A DNA stretch of 64,000 nucleotides from Puccinia triticina. Taxonomy: Eukaryota; Basidiomycota; Pucciniomycetes; Pucciniales; Pucciniaceae. The position numbers and the translations under genes are program-made. Below are positions 1 to 10,490 of this stretch, piece by piece. The stretch spans positions 3,431,001 to 3,495,000 of the forward strand of contig NC_070575.1 in assembly GCF_026914185.1 (NCBI RefSeq), in the 5' to 3' direction. Within the stretch, counting starts at the first letter, position 1; the number at the start of each line of letters is the position of its first letter. A model generated the notes under the pieces. The model worked only from the letters and a program-made list of their open reading frames with translations. It was not told the origin of the DNA and did no database searches.

Positions 1-445
1 GATCTGTAAACATATCTGCTTGGCCACCGCTTGGCATAGTATAGAGATCATGACCATGTGGCTCTGGATTTATCTGGTTAAATAGGTTGGGGGGTTGTTG
101 TTGATGGAATGATTGTGCAGAATTGCTTCTGCCCCTCTGAGGAGTGTGGGGTTGAACGGAGTTTCTTCTTGAGTCAATATGCTGCTTTTGACGGAAAAAT
201 CTTTCTTCTTCTTTGTCTGGTAGATTTCTTTCTGACTTCCATTTGTCAAGTCCTTTTCTAATTGCTTCAGCAAATTCTCTGCCAGGGACTGGTTCCAGGG
301 GCACTTGTGAATGTCTGAAGCATGAAATGAGCACATATTCAGAATGAACAATTCAGTTGGGTTGTGGTCCACCATTTATCTTGCAGGATTGCCCTCATGG
401 GTATCATTCTGTTGCCTGGAACTTAATTTAACTTGACACCCACCA

Positions 446-1492
446 TCATGGCAGTTGTGCTGCACATTGAGGCATTCCATTATGTCCTGTGATTAATTTG
501 AACGTGAGAAATGAATTAGCTTGTGGATTATATTTCATTAGATGCTGCACAAGAAATTGGCATACCTTGGGTGAACATGCATGGTTTTTATTGGTCCTTG
601 TAAGGATCCTCATCTGGTAGTAATCAGAGACATTTGATCTTTCAAACTTGTTAATCTGCATGCAGTAGATGTTTCTCTTGGGGCCAACCCCATTTCTTGA
701 TGAGACTTTCCAGATAGAATGAATTTGGCCAATGATTGATGGCTTATCCCTTGGACGCCTAAGCCATACAAAAGACCCTTTTCTTACACTTCTTTTATCA
801 TCCAAATTTAGGCAGCATTCTTCATTGAACTGGTGGTTGGGATATTTATCACTGAATTCCTTAGGAACAGAAACTCTGTCCGATTTGGGCAGCTTGGCCT
901 GTGAAATATATGGGAAGTCCTCACCTGACCCATAAATACTTGAATGGACATAGCCCATAGATTGTTGTGTATCTTCCATTTGAAATATTCTTTTCAATTG
1001 TGAAGATGCTTGAAAATATATATTCTTGATATGATCCCAAAGATATGCGCCAGACAGTATTGCCCTCAGACATTGAAAATTGCTAAATGATACTGCCAAA
1101 TCCTTTCCAGGATGCTGCCTATTTGAGTGAACTGAAGCATTTCTGAGTATGCTGTTGAAGCTCTCAAACTTTTTGGTTGCAAAAAGGCTGGCTGGACCAA
1201 ATCGTGCAATGGAATGTACCAGGTGTATCAACATGTGAAACTTTGGCTTGTTGACCCATCTAGCATTGCACTTCATGAGCTGTAATAATAAGTGATCAAC
1301 TAATATCTCTAATTGATCCAGGTACACTTCCATGTCAGGAATGTGTGTCTGGAAGATATAGGGTGCCATCCTGCACAGTGCACGCCATAATTCTCTCTGC
1401 TGTTCATCCATAAACTGGAAGAAAACAAAAGGTGCAAATTGAAGTAAAATCTTGAAGTCTTTTCCAACCATGCTTTTGTGATGCTTGTACAA
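446..1492 (-). pseudogene. Plavaka/CMC-like transposase, C-terminal fragment
   Basis: This is a long open minus-strand stretch of about 348 codons. It contains KPKFHMLIHLVHSIARFGP, then FATKKFESFNSILRNASVHS and a downstream RQHPGKDLA. This arrangement (a KxHxLxH motif, a FE-x-FN-x-LR motif, then a Gly-Lys-Asp segment) is familiar from Plavaka/CMC transposase C-termini in rusts and other basidiomycetes. It is separated from the N-terminal fragments by the foldback element and by decayed sequence at 1500-2150. The first in-frame codon is not a convincing start, so it is a fragment. Confidence 0.65.
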
Positions 1493-2156
1493 GTATGCGG
1501 CATTTATGACGGGGAGGTCAAGTGAATCAGTGATAAATTATTGCCATGCTCCCAGGAGATCAATGACCTGACGGGGTTTGATAGTGTTGCTGAGGAAATC
1601 TATGGCAATTTATTTGATGATACCCAACAGTACGACATGCAAAACCTCAACAGGGGTATCATGGCATCCGTCAAAACCTGATACAGAAATAAAGTCAGTC
1701 TTAAGCCCATTGTGGATGACTGATATGTTGTCAAATTCTTACCCAGCAATCGCAAGAATGGGTTAAAGAGTTTATGGTGTTGATGTTCAGCAAGAGCCAT
1801 TATCTTTTCAACTTCATCTTTCCTATTCCTATCACCATGGGAGTTTGTGTGGCACTTGTGTGCAAGTGCCATTGCACAATATTGTTTAAGAAACCTGTTA
1901 GATATATCCTGGAACTTGAGATATATCCTGGAACTTGAGCCTCAATCTATGCTGAATTCATGATGAATTTATGTTTAACTTATGCGCAATTGAGCTGAAT
2001 GCACTTTTGGAAGGAGTTGAATTCAATTGAAAACCAGCTCCAACTTGAATCTAGGTATTACTGGAACTATTTCAGAACACATTTTCAACTACCTTGCAAA
2101 GCAATATCTAATACTTGGCAAAAACAAGGTATTTACCACAGGAATCATATATTTCT

Positions 2157-3514
2157 GGAGCTGGCCCCTATCATCTGTTGGCGGGTACTTGGCACCCGCG
2201 GGCGGGTACCTGTGGGAGTGCGCAGGTATTCTCCGGCGGGTGCGGGTGTCCAGTCTGGGTCCAAATTCAGGCAGGTACCTGCGCACAAATTGCCATTCTA
2301 CACAGCTCTGCTTGCCCCTAGTGCCAATTGGCGGGTACTAGGTACCCGTGGAAGTACGCAGGTAAAAGCCAGCGGGTGCCGGGTATGGGTGCAGGTGTCC
2401 ATTCTGGTTCAAAATTCAGGAAGGTACCTGCACCCGCTGTGGGTACCCAGGTGCAAAGTGCCAGCTCTATATATTTCATTCTATCATGTGTTTATCATAA
2501 ATCCCAAAAAGCTCAAGATATGTTAGTGGTACACAAAAAGATACATGTATAAGTTTGTGTGACACATTCTTTAGTTGCTGAATTTTTTCACAAAATATTT
2601 GAAGTTCTGGGAAAAGTCCAGCGGAAAAAACCTCATATTAAACAGGAGTTGTGTATGAATTCAGAAAATATCCCCAAAATCATTTGTGTACATATGGCTG
2701 AACATTATAAACAATTTTTGAAGGGTCCACCTAAGCCCCTGGATCTGCATGAGCACTCAGGTTGGCATCACTTGGCTCAGTGATGAAAAATGTGACACAC
2801 CAGCACACATGTGTAAATTTGTGTGACACATTCTTTAGCTGCTAAATTTTGTCCCAAGGGAGTTAGAATTCTGGGACAAGTCCAGGGGAGCCTCAGATTA
2901 CCCAGGGCTTTTGAATGAATTCAGAAAATCTCCTTGACAGGATTTCTGTACAGATGGATGAAAATCAGATACAATTATTAAAGGATTCAGATAATTCGCC
3001 CCTGGGATCACGGGGCACTCATCTTGGCATGATATGGCTGGGTGATGGTCTATGTGTCACACAAACGCGCGCGCGTACGTTTGTGTGACACAATGTGTCA
3101 CAGAAACGCGCACAGGTTTCATGATTGTGTGACAGCTGGCCCCTCAGCGCCAAATTCAATCCATAGTATCAGAGCAAAATCAGGCCTCCCACTAGAGCTG
3201 ACACTTCACACCTGGGTACCCGCGGCAGGTGCAGGTACCTTTCTGAATTTTGAAGCAGAATGGACACCCACACCCGTACCTGGCACCCGCTGGCAGTTAC
3301 CTGCGTACTTCCACAGGTACCCCCCCACAGGTGCCTAGTACCCGCCAATGGGCACTAGGGGCAAGCAGAGCTATGCAGAATGACAATTTATGCGCGGGTA
3401 CCTGCCTGAATTTGGACCCAGACTGGACACCCGCACCCGCACCCGGCAGATACCTGCACACTTCCAGGGGTGCCCGCCCATGTACCTGCCAACAGGTACT
3501 AGGGACCAGCTCTA
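2157..3514. repeat. Foldback element 1 (long inverted arms, GGTACC-rich)
   Basis: The arms at about 2157-2475 and 3190-3514 are reverse complements over more than 300 bp with scattered differences. Each arm holds two related subunits of roughly 150 bp built on GGTACC/GGCGGGTAC motifs. The shared phrases GGTCCAAATTCAGGCAGGTA and CCAATTGGCGGGTACTAGG can be followed in both orientations. The spacer (2476-3189) contains a direct repeat. It lies inside the decayed Plavaka-like transposon and encodes no protein I recognise. No clear target duplication was seen. Confidence 0.8.
2549..3060. repeat. Two diverged direct repeats (about 250 bp) in the foldback 1 spacer
   Basis: Two direct copies begin at about 2549 and 2810. 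Both start with TTTGTGTGACACATTCTTTA and share GAATTCAGAAAAT and GGCATCACTTGGCT-like segments further on. A third GTGTGACAC motif appears in both orientations at 3054-3110 beside a short (CG)n tract. They are non-coding. Confidence 0.7.
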
Positions 3515-3817
3515 CCTCCCACAGTATCACTACAAGCCATCCAAAGTGTTCACAATGTGTAATAGAAACAACTCAAAAATAAATGGCAGCTTTTTGGTGT
3601 GTGCCCTAAAAATAAATACAAAAACTGTTTCAGAGAAACCTACTGGGTATGGGTTTCCAAAGAGGTCAAAAATCATGGTAATTGAAATATGAGGAACTTT
3701 GGTCAAGCTTGAGGATCAAGAAAAGCTTATCATTAAAATGGCCTTGTTTTCAGCATAGGTTTGGCATACATTTTACACATACATTACACAATACATCAAG
3801 TATTGTTCCAGGTCATT

Positions 3818-5517
3818 TCAGGATATTTTGCGGCAAACATGAACCTTGCCTTTAAACCAGCATCTAAGTGAGATCCAACTAAATCTATGACTGAGTTCAG
3901 AGATGGCACTTGCACGCAAGTGCTGAGGAAACTCCCATGGTGTATCTTTTAGTATATCTACAAATGCCTTATTTATCACATCTTGGACTCCTAAGGATTT
4001 GGATTCAGTTCTATATGCATCTTTTGATTTCTTCAATGCTGTTTCCCACAGTTTATGAGAGCGCTCAATGGTCTCATTCCAGTCTCTATAATCCACCACA
4101 TCCTTCATAATGTGAAGCATCTTTATCAGTCAATATTTTAGGAACTTCATGCCATGTATGGGAATCAGCTATGTACCCTGTTACCCAATGAGTCCATTCC
4201 CAAAAACTGATAAATGTAATCCTCTCCTGATTTATCAGCCCGCTTTTCCACCCCTAAATGGCATATGCGGCAAGGGTTCAATGAAGCACCAGGAAGAGGC
4301 GTGTTGGTAATCTCTGCATGCATGGGTGAATCCCCTAGGAAACAAAGTACCACTGTGGCAACAAAACCTCTTGTTGCAATTTGCAGTCAAATGCAACACA
4401 TCCATTGGTAGTCATATCACTGGAAAAAAGGAGCAAACATTCAGCTAATGTTTTGATATAATTCTGATTTGATAGAAGATTGATAACGTACTTCAGCTCA
4501 TCAACTATTTGATCAGCCAATTCCAACGGCCCTGCTGTATTAGATGTTGAGAGGAAGTGACAATTATACTGTTGATTTGATACCTTGGGAGGAAGACCTG
4601 CAAGTGTGAAATAATAGCTGATGTGCTTATTCCACTTTTTGGATTGGTTACCTGAGGTATCATCACAATACAGGGCAATTGGAACATGTCTAATAATCCT
4701 ATTACCAGACTTCTCCCGCCAGTCATTTGGTAAAGAAATGGGGGTGAAAGACCCATGATCCTCCTCTGCCAAAAAATCAATAATCAATAATCAGTAATTC
4801 CTCCACACTATCATTAAATGCCCTAGATAAAGAGATCACCCCATAATTTGTTCTTGCACACAGATGACAATGGTTTGTCACCCCACATGCATATTTCAAA
4901 ATAATTCAATGCAAAATCTTTGCAGTTTATGGAAATCAACTTTGATGATTTATATGGTAGGTATTTAGGTATTATAATCTTGAATTTTTTCTTGTGTGGC
5001 AAACCTTCATGCCTCGGTTTGACACATTTGGCATATAATTTACCATCTTCTTTTTGGTAAAAGTATACAGGTACCACCATAACCCCTGATTGTAACTGAC
5101 ATGGTTCGTAGATGTAATAATGTTTTTTGTTTATGGCAACCATTGGAGCACGATTTTCACGAGCAAGGGCCTCGCGCCACTTGTAACTCTGGGACAATTT
5201 GTATATGCTTTTCCCACCTGAATCTACAGGGTAAAAATCTAAGTGGGGGGTCACATATGGATTTGCCAAATCCTACAGAGAAGATGGTCCATGATTAATT
5301 GATGATTTTCACTCTAATGAGATTGATTCAGAATCACTAGAGATATAACCTTCTTGACACTCAGGGAATAGCATTGGTTCTTGAAGACACTCTCTCTTTG
5401 GTTGGGTTCCATGTTAAGTATGGACCTGATGTTCTTCTTAGTCCGCCATATAGAGGTCCAATGGCAAAGTTTCATTCCACAGAGCTCAATGAGTGATTTG
5501 ACTTTATCCGCTGTCAA
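3818..5517 (-). pseudogene. Plavaka/CMC-like transposase, N-terminal and central fragments
   Basis: Broken minus-strand frames cover the first part of a transposon protein. The piece at 5269-4823 begins NPYVTPHLDFYPVD and contains YIYEPCQLQSG, resembling the conserved start of basidiomycete Plavaka-type proteins. The 4353-4165 piece holds GDSPMHAEITNTPLPGAS and a following NPCRICHLG; this short Cys-containing motif typically precedes the catalytic region. The 4120-3818 piece is a helical continuation. A possible acceptor on the minus strand lies just upstream of 5517. Stops and frame changes between pieces make it non-functional. Confidence 0.6.
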
Positions 5518-5699
5518 CAGCTGGAATCAGTGAGTTTGGACTCCATATAGTTCCATTTAATAATATGTGTTATTTCTCTGTTGTAGATAATCAAGCACAA
5601 TTAAACTGGAACGACATTGATTTCTTCTCTGAGCAAAGAATTGGAGACAAAAATATCAGATCTGAAGGGACAGAAAAAGATCAGGAAGCGAAACGAATA

Positions 5700-7058
5700 T
5701 CAGGGTATTGCGACGAATGATTCGGCAACACGTGTAAAGTTATGAATAGCTAAAGCGATCAGATTGTTCCAAGTCTCACACCAATGCGTATAATGTTTTT
5801 GAACATTGAGGTCTGGAATCAAAGGGATAAAGTACATATGTATGAGAGGCAATGGGGACTCAAGACAACTCTTTAGTGATTTAGCTAGGCTAGTCAAATC
5901 GTCGCTTGTGACACCTCCGCCAGGACCGTCAGCAGTGCGTAGCTTTCGCAAAAGGCGTCGGAGACCTGGAATCATGGGGTCAGCAGACGCGCCCAGAATT
6001 TCGATTTGGTCGGAACAGATCTCCATGAAGATTGGAAGTCGTTCCTTAGCCAAGCCACGACTTGAAAATTTGCCCAAAAATATTACGCATAGTTTCATGA
6101 TTGGCAGCATCAATTTGTTTAGTTGGATGACTGTATCATCGCCAAATTCGACTGGACGCTGCAACTGGTTTTCGCCTTTGGTTGCATAAGTTGGATAGTT
6201 GAGCCTATGGATGATAAACTCCATATTTCTTTCGATGATATTTCTTGTCAGTTGCCATGGAACTTGGGACAAGGCGAGATCAGAACTTTGGAAATAGCAC
6301 GTCATCTGCTTGATCTGATTCGACGCACAGTAAACAGCCCAATGCAAGCGTTCTTCAAGAGAATAGGAGTCGCAAACAGCCATGCACGGCACCGATGAGA
6401 GTTCTGTCTGTTGGATGAGCTGATTGGCCACGTCAAATAAGTGGTACATGTCATCGGCCATGATTGGGAGGCTCTGTTTCACGCGGCTTAGTCTGAATGA
6501 TTTGAGTCCTTTGAGATGATGGTCATTGGTTCTATTTCGCAGTGATCTAGTTATTGACCATAGGGTGGCACCAAGGTATTGGATTCGATCCAAACTGCAC
6601 TCGAGGTCCGCCTGGAGTTGTAACACGAGACTGAGATTTGATTCAGGTTCATTTAGTAAAGCGGGGAGTTCCAGTGTTGATGAGAGAGTGCAGATTTGTT
6701 CTAGCAGGCGAGGCAGAAGGATAAATTGCAGCTCATTCGCGAGACCTTCCGGCACTTTTCTGTCAGTAGAGATATCTGAGGGAGCTTGATTGATATTGGT
6801 TTCGTCGGGCATCCCAAGCCTTGGCGGATGGTAAGATTTACTTTTTAGACGTTCAAACTCGTTCGTTACTAGATCTACATAAAGTGATCCAGGGTAAGAT
6901 ATTAGCTTTGCGGAGTTAAAGTCTTTGAGAGTTAGGAGTGACTTTCTCGGCCAAGACTTGAATGGATGCGTTCGTACAGCGTTTATGGAGAAAAGAATCT
7001 CTTTCGCACATTTCCTGTTCCTGCTTTTTAAAGAAGGTTGACTGAGTGATTCGGCCAT
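5700..7058 (-). CDS. Tandem rust-family protein, copy A (452 aa)
   Basis: A single uninterrupted frame starts at the ATG at 7058 and encodes 452 aa. It is the last of three tandem minus-strand paralogs, all beginning M-[AV]-E-S-[LH]-S and ending in a conserved tail WC-[EV]-TWNN-x6-NF-x2-VAES. The protein looks alpha-helical and contains the block LQLQADLECSLDRIQ. I see no signal peptide, membrane segment or known catalytic motif, and I do not recognise a domain. Copies B and C have an intron after about 23 codons. In copy A the corresponding segment, ending in a preserved TATGTAG acceptor-like site, reads through in frame and makes the N-terminus longer. Whether it is spliced in vivo is unknown. 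Confidence 0.75.
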   Translation of the reverse strand: MAESLSQPSLKSRNRKCAKEILFSINAVRTHPFKSWPRKSLLTLKDFNSAKLISYPGSLYVDLVTNEFERLKSKSYHPPRLGMPDETNINQAPSDISTDRKVPEGLANELQFILLPRLLEQICTLSSTLELPALLNEPESNLSLVLQLQADLECSLDRIQYLGATLWSITRSLRNRTNDHHLKGLKSFRLSRVKQSLPIMADDMYHLFDVANQLIQQTELSSVPCMAVCDSYSLEERLHWAVYCASNQIKQMTCYFQSSDLALSQVPWQLTRNIIERNMEFIIHRLNYPTYATKGENQLQRPVEFGDDTVIQLNKLMLPIMKLCVIFLGKFSSRGLAKERLPIFMEICSDQIEILGASADPMIPGLRRLLRKLRTADGPGGGVTSDDLTSLAKSLKSCLESPLPLIHMYFIPLIPDLNVQKHYTHWCETWNNLIALAIHNFTRVAESFVAIP

Positions 7059-7464
7059 ATGTGGTGCCTATGGGAGGTGTCTCGAACTCTCGACTGCTCG
7101 AGGAATTTCATGTCCCCGTGCCTCAGCTTGACCAAGCCCGATGAGACCGGGGGGGCAGAGAACCCCGATGCAATGGGTCCGGGGGTGCAGACAACCCCGA
7201 TGCGATGTATGTATAAAATCTGGCCTTCGCTTTTCTGTCCTTTGCCTTTGGCAAATTCAACATTTCTTCCGCGCGGTCGACAGCTGGAAGGTCAGTGGAC
7301 TCCATGCAGTTCCAGCAGCTCATGTGATAACATACATTTTGGTTCTCTTGCAGACAATCAAGCACAATTAAATTGGTTCAAGATTGATTTCATCTCTGGG
7401 CAAAGAAGATGGACAAAAAAAGCAGATCGAAATGAAAGAAAAGAATCAAGAAGTAAACGGGATA
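7059..7464. other. Intergenic spacer with duplicated flank and transposon-like scrap
   Basis: About 120 bp next to the 3' end of copy B (7347-7465) resembles the 3' flank of copy A (5583-5700); both contain AATCAAGCACAATTAAA. The duplicated unit is therefore larger than the gene. A short segment near 7265-7290 also resembles the sequence at the N-terminal edge of the decayed Plavaka-like transposon (5505-5530). No gene was seen. Confidence 0.5.
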
Positions 7465-8827
7465 TCAAGGTATGTCGATATATGATTCAGCAACGTGTAT
7501 AAAGTTTTTAATTGCCACAGCCATCTGATTGTTCCAAGTCACACACCAACTGGTGTAATATTTTTGAACATTAAGACCATCGGGGTCTGGAATCAAAGGG
7601 ATAAAGTACATCAGTACAAGAAACAAGGGCGACTCAAAGCGACTTTTAAGCGATTTAGCTATTCTGGTGAAATCCTCGCTTGTGGCATCTCCGCCGGGGT
7701 GACCATTAGCGAAGCTTAGATGAAGCATGAGTTGTCGGATATCATCAACCACGTGTCCGACGGAGTTAACTAGATCTTCGAGTTGTCCAGAACTGATCTC
7801 GGTGAAATTTGGAAGCCGTTCCAGAGCCAAACCACGGTTCGAAAATTTTGCAAAAAAAATCTTGCATAGTTTCATGATCGGCAGGGTCAATTTCGCTAGT
7901 TGGATGACTGTTTCACCGACGAATTTTTCGGGAGGCTGCGCCTGGTATTTGGCGCTGGTTGAATTGGTTGATAGGTTGAGCTTCTCGACGGTGGATTGCA
8001 GCATGGTTCTTATGCAACCTCTTCGACGTTGCCATGAATCTTGCACAACAGTCAGCTCGGATGCTTGCAAACAGTTTGTCATCATCTTGATATTATGCAA
8101 CGCGTGATTAACGGAAAATCGCAAGGTTTTTTGAAGGGAATTCGTGTCGCCCTCGGCCGTGAGCGGTGTCGACGATAGTCCCGCATGTTGGATTAGCTCC
8201 ACGGCCGCCCCAAATATGTCATACATGCGATAGGACAGCTTTTTTTGGAAGGTTTTTTTCAGGCGATAAAGTCTGTATGATTTGAGTTCTTTGAGATGAT
8301 GGTCATCGGATTGGGTTGGCTGAGACGCAGTTTCTGGACATATGGTGGCAATGGAATGTTTAATTTCGTCCAAACTGCAATCGATGTCCGCTTGGATGTT
8401 TAAGACGAGACGGAGATTCGATTTAGGTTCATTCCGCAAGCTGGGGGGCTTTAGTGCTAGGAAGAGAGAGTTGATTTGGCCTTGGAGGAGAGGTAGAAGG
8501 CTGGATTGCAGCTGATTCGCGAGACCTTGCTGAGCATTAACTTTGTCGATGCAGAGAGCTGAGAAAGCGTGTTCGATGTGCGGTGGGTCAGGGAGCTCAG
8601 CGTCTGTTGGGTTATATTTCTCCCTTAGACGTTCAAACCCGAAAACAGCTAGATCTACATACAGTGAATTGAGTACAGTATTTCAGTTCAATGATCTTTG
8701 ATCAGCTTTACAGAATTGTGTTCTTTCAGAGTTAGCGGTGAATTTTCTCATACATACCTCCATAGTGCCAACAGTCTCTCGGTTTGTCCGGTCTATTTAC
8801 CGAAGGTTCACTGTGTGATTCGACCAT
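7465..8827 (-). CDS. Tandem rust-family protein, copy B (419 aa, one intron)
   Basis: The model is complement(join(7465..8654, 8758..8827)). Exon 1 encodes M-V-E-S-H-S-E-P-S and ends at a GTATGT donor after 23 codons plus one base. The 103-bp intron ends TATGTAG, and exon 2 opens D-L-A-V-F-G-F-E-R-L-R. The joined frame is open to the stop at 7465, giving 419 aa. Conserved blocks match copies A and C: LANQLQSS near residue 70, the IQAD-x-DCSLDEI block, FVGETVIQLAKLTLPIMKLC, and the C-terminal WCVTWNN...VAESY. No signal peptide is obvious. Function unknown; tandem duplication and divergence are typical of rust lineage-specific families. Confidence 0.75.
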
Positions 8828-9112
8828 TAGAGTTCTTCCCCAGTACTTCGTGGATCGTCCCCTTCACAGTCCACAAGCCTCGAGGTGCATCCTCCCGCAG
8901 CGGGGTACTGGCGCGGCGGGGGCGGCTTCGAGCTGTACAATCCCTCGGGCCTCCCGTGCTCGGGGGGTGCGAGCAGCCTCTCCTTCGCGCCTCGGAGAGG
9001 AATACAGACCAATGGACTTGAGATGTGCAAGCCCCAGGGCAGATAAACAATTCAAGGTTCTCCAGGGCTCTCTCAGCATGGCACAATTGGCGATCAGGGG
9101 GCAAAACAAATA
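8828..9112. other. GC-rich spacer between copies B and C
   Basis: This is short intergenic DNA with a GC-rich patch at about 8880-9000. The last 60 bp (GGCAAAACAAATATCAAGG) resemble the 3' flanks of the other tandem copies. No gene was seen. Confidence 0.5.
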
Positions 9113-10490
9113 TCAAGGTGTGCCAGCATATGATTCGGCAACACATGTAAAGTTATGAAAAGCTGAAGCCATCAGGTTGTTCCAAGTCACACACCAACTT
9201 GTATAATCATTTTCAACATTCAGACCATCGGTGTCCGGAATCAGAGGAATTAAGTACATCAGTACAAGAAACAAAGGGGACTTAAAACGACTTTTAAGCA
9301 ATTCAGCCCGTTTGGTGAAATCCTCGTTTGTGCAATTAGCGGGATGTATACTGGCATAGGATAGAAGACGTATAAGTGCCCGGAGATCTTGAGCCACGTG
9401 TCTAGCGGATTGAGCGAGAATATTGATTTGGTCGGAACACATCTCTGTGAAAATTGGAAGTCGTTCCTGACTCAAGCCACGCTCCGAAAATTTGTCAAAA
9501 AAAATCTTGGATAGTTTCAAGATTGGTAGTGTCAATTTCGCTAGTTGGATCACTGTTTCACCGATGAATTTGGGGGGAGGCTGCGACTGGTTTTCGACGT
9601 TTGTTGGATTGAAGGATGGAGTGAGCTTCTCGATGGTAGACTGCAGGGTGGCTCTTATGGAAGTTCTTCCACCTCTCCATGAATTCTGGACCAGCGCAAG
9701 CTCAGATACTTGGAAACAATCTGACATCACCTCGATCGTAGCGAACGCATAACAAACAGACACATGAAAGGTTTTTTCAAGAGAACATGTATCGCCACCG
9801 GCCACGGATGGAGTTGATGAAAGGTTCATCTGTTTGATGAGTTCATTTGCCGCGTCAAATATACCACACATGCACAAGGCCAGCATCCCTTCAGAGTTGA
9901 TTTTCTGGTGACTAAGTCTATATGCTTTGAATTCTTCAAGATCATGGTCATCGGTTCGATTCGGCACGGATGTAGGTTCTGGATATAGGGTGGCAATGAG
10001 ATATTTAATTTGATCCAAACGGTAATTAAGGTCCGCTTGGATCTGTAAGACGAGACTGAGATTTGGTCCAGGTTCATTTCGTAATCTGGAGACGTCTAGT
10101 GCCAACAATAGAGAGGTGATGTGTTCTTCCAGAGGAGGCAGAATGCTAGATTGCAGCTGATTCGCGAGCGCTTTCTGCGTTGTGACTTTGTCAATCGAGA
10201 GAGCCGAGAGAGCGTGTTCGACGTACGGTGAGCCAGGACGCTCGGCCGTTGTTGGATGATATTTCCTTCGCAGACGCTGAAACCCGAAAACCACTAGATC
10301 TACATAAGGTGAATTCAGTACCAAATTTCAGTTCTATGTACATCTCAGGCTTCAGCTTGGCAGAGTTGGGAATCAGGAGTGACTTTTTTTTGGTACATTC
10401 AGATGGACTTGTATACGTACCTCCATGATGTCGAAACTCTCGATGATGTTCCAGTCTGTCTGGTGAAGCTTTACTGAGCGATTCGGCCAT
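9113..10490 (-). CDS. Tandem rust-family protein, copy C (418 aa, one intron)
   Basis: The model is complement(join(9113..10299, 10421..10490)). Exon 1 starts M-A-E-S-L-S-K-A-S-P and, as in copy B, is exactly 70 bp ending at a GTACGT donor. The 121-bp intron ends TATGTAG, and exon 2 opens D-L-V-V-F-G-F-Q-R-L. The frame then runs to the stop at 9113. Shared features are LANQLQSSILPPLEEH, LQIQADLNYRLDQI, FIGETVIQLAKLTLPILKL and a terminal WCVTWNN...VAESY. It is first in transcription order of the tandem trio. The conserved intron position and phase support a common ancestor. Function is not recognised. Confidence 0.75.

Larger units (their letters stand above)
70..5640 (-). mobile_element. Degenerate Plavaka/CMC-like DNA transposon
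   Basis: Minus-strand coding fragments in several frames lie in the order expected for one basidiomycete Plavaka/CMC-type transposase: an N-terminal part near 5517-4823, a central part near 4787-3818, a C-terminal part at 1492-446, and a further downstream piece at 375-70. No single open frame joins them. The body is split by the foldback element at 2157-3514. No terminal inverted repeats or target duplication were identified, and the downstream end may lie outside the window. Family assignment rests on characteristic phrases in the fragments (see the pseudogene entries), not on a search. Confidence 0.6.
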
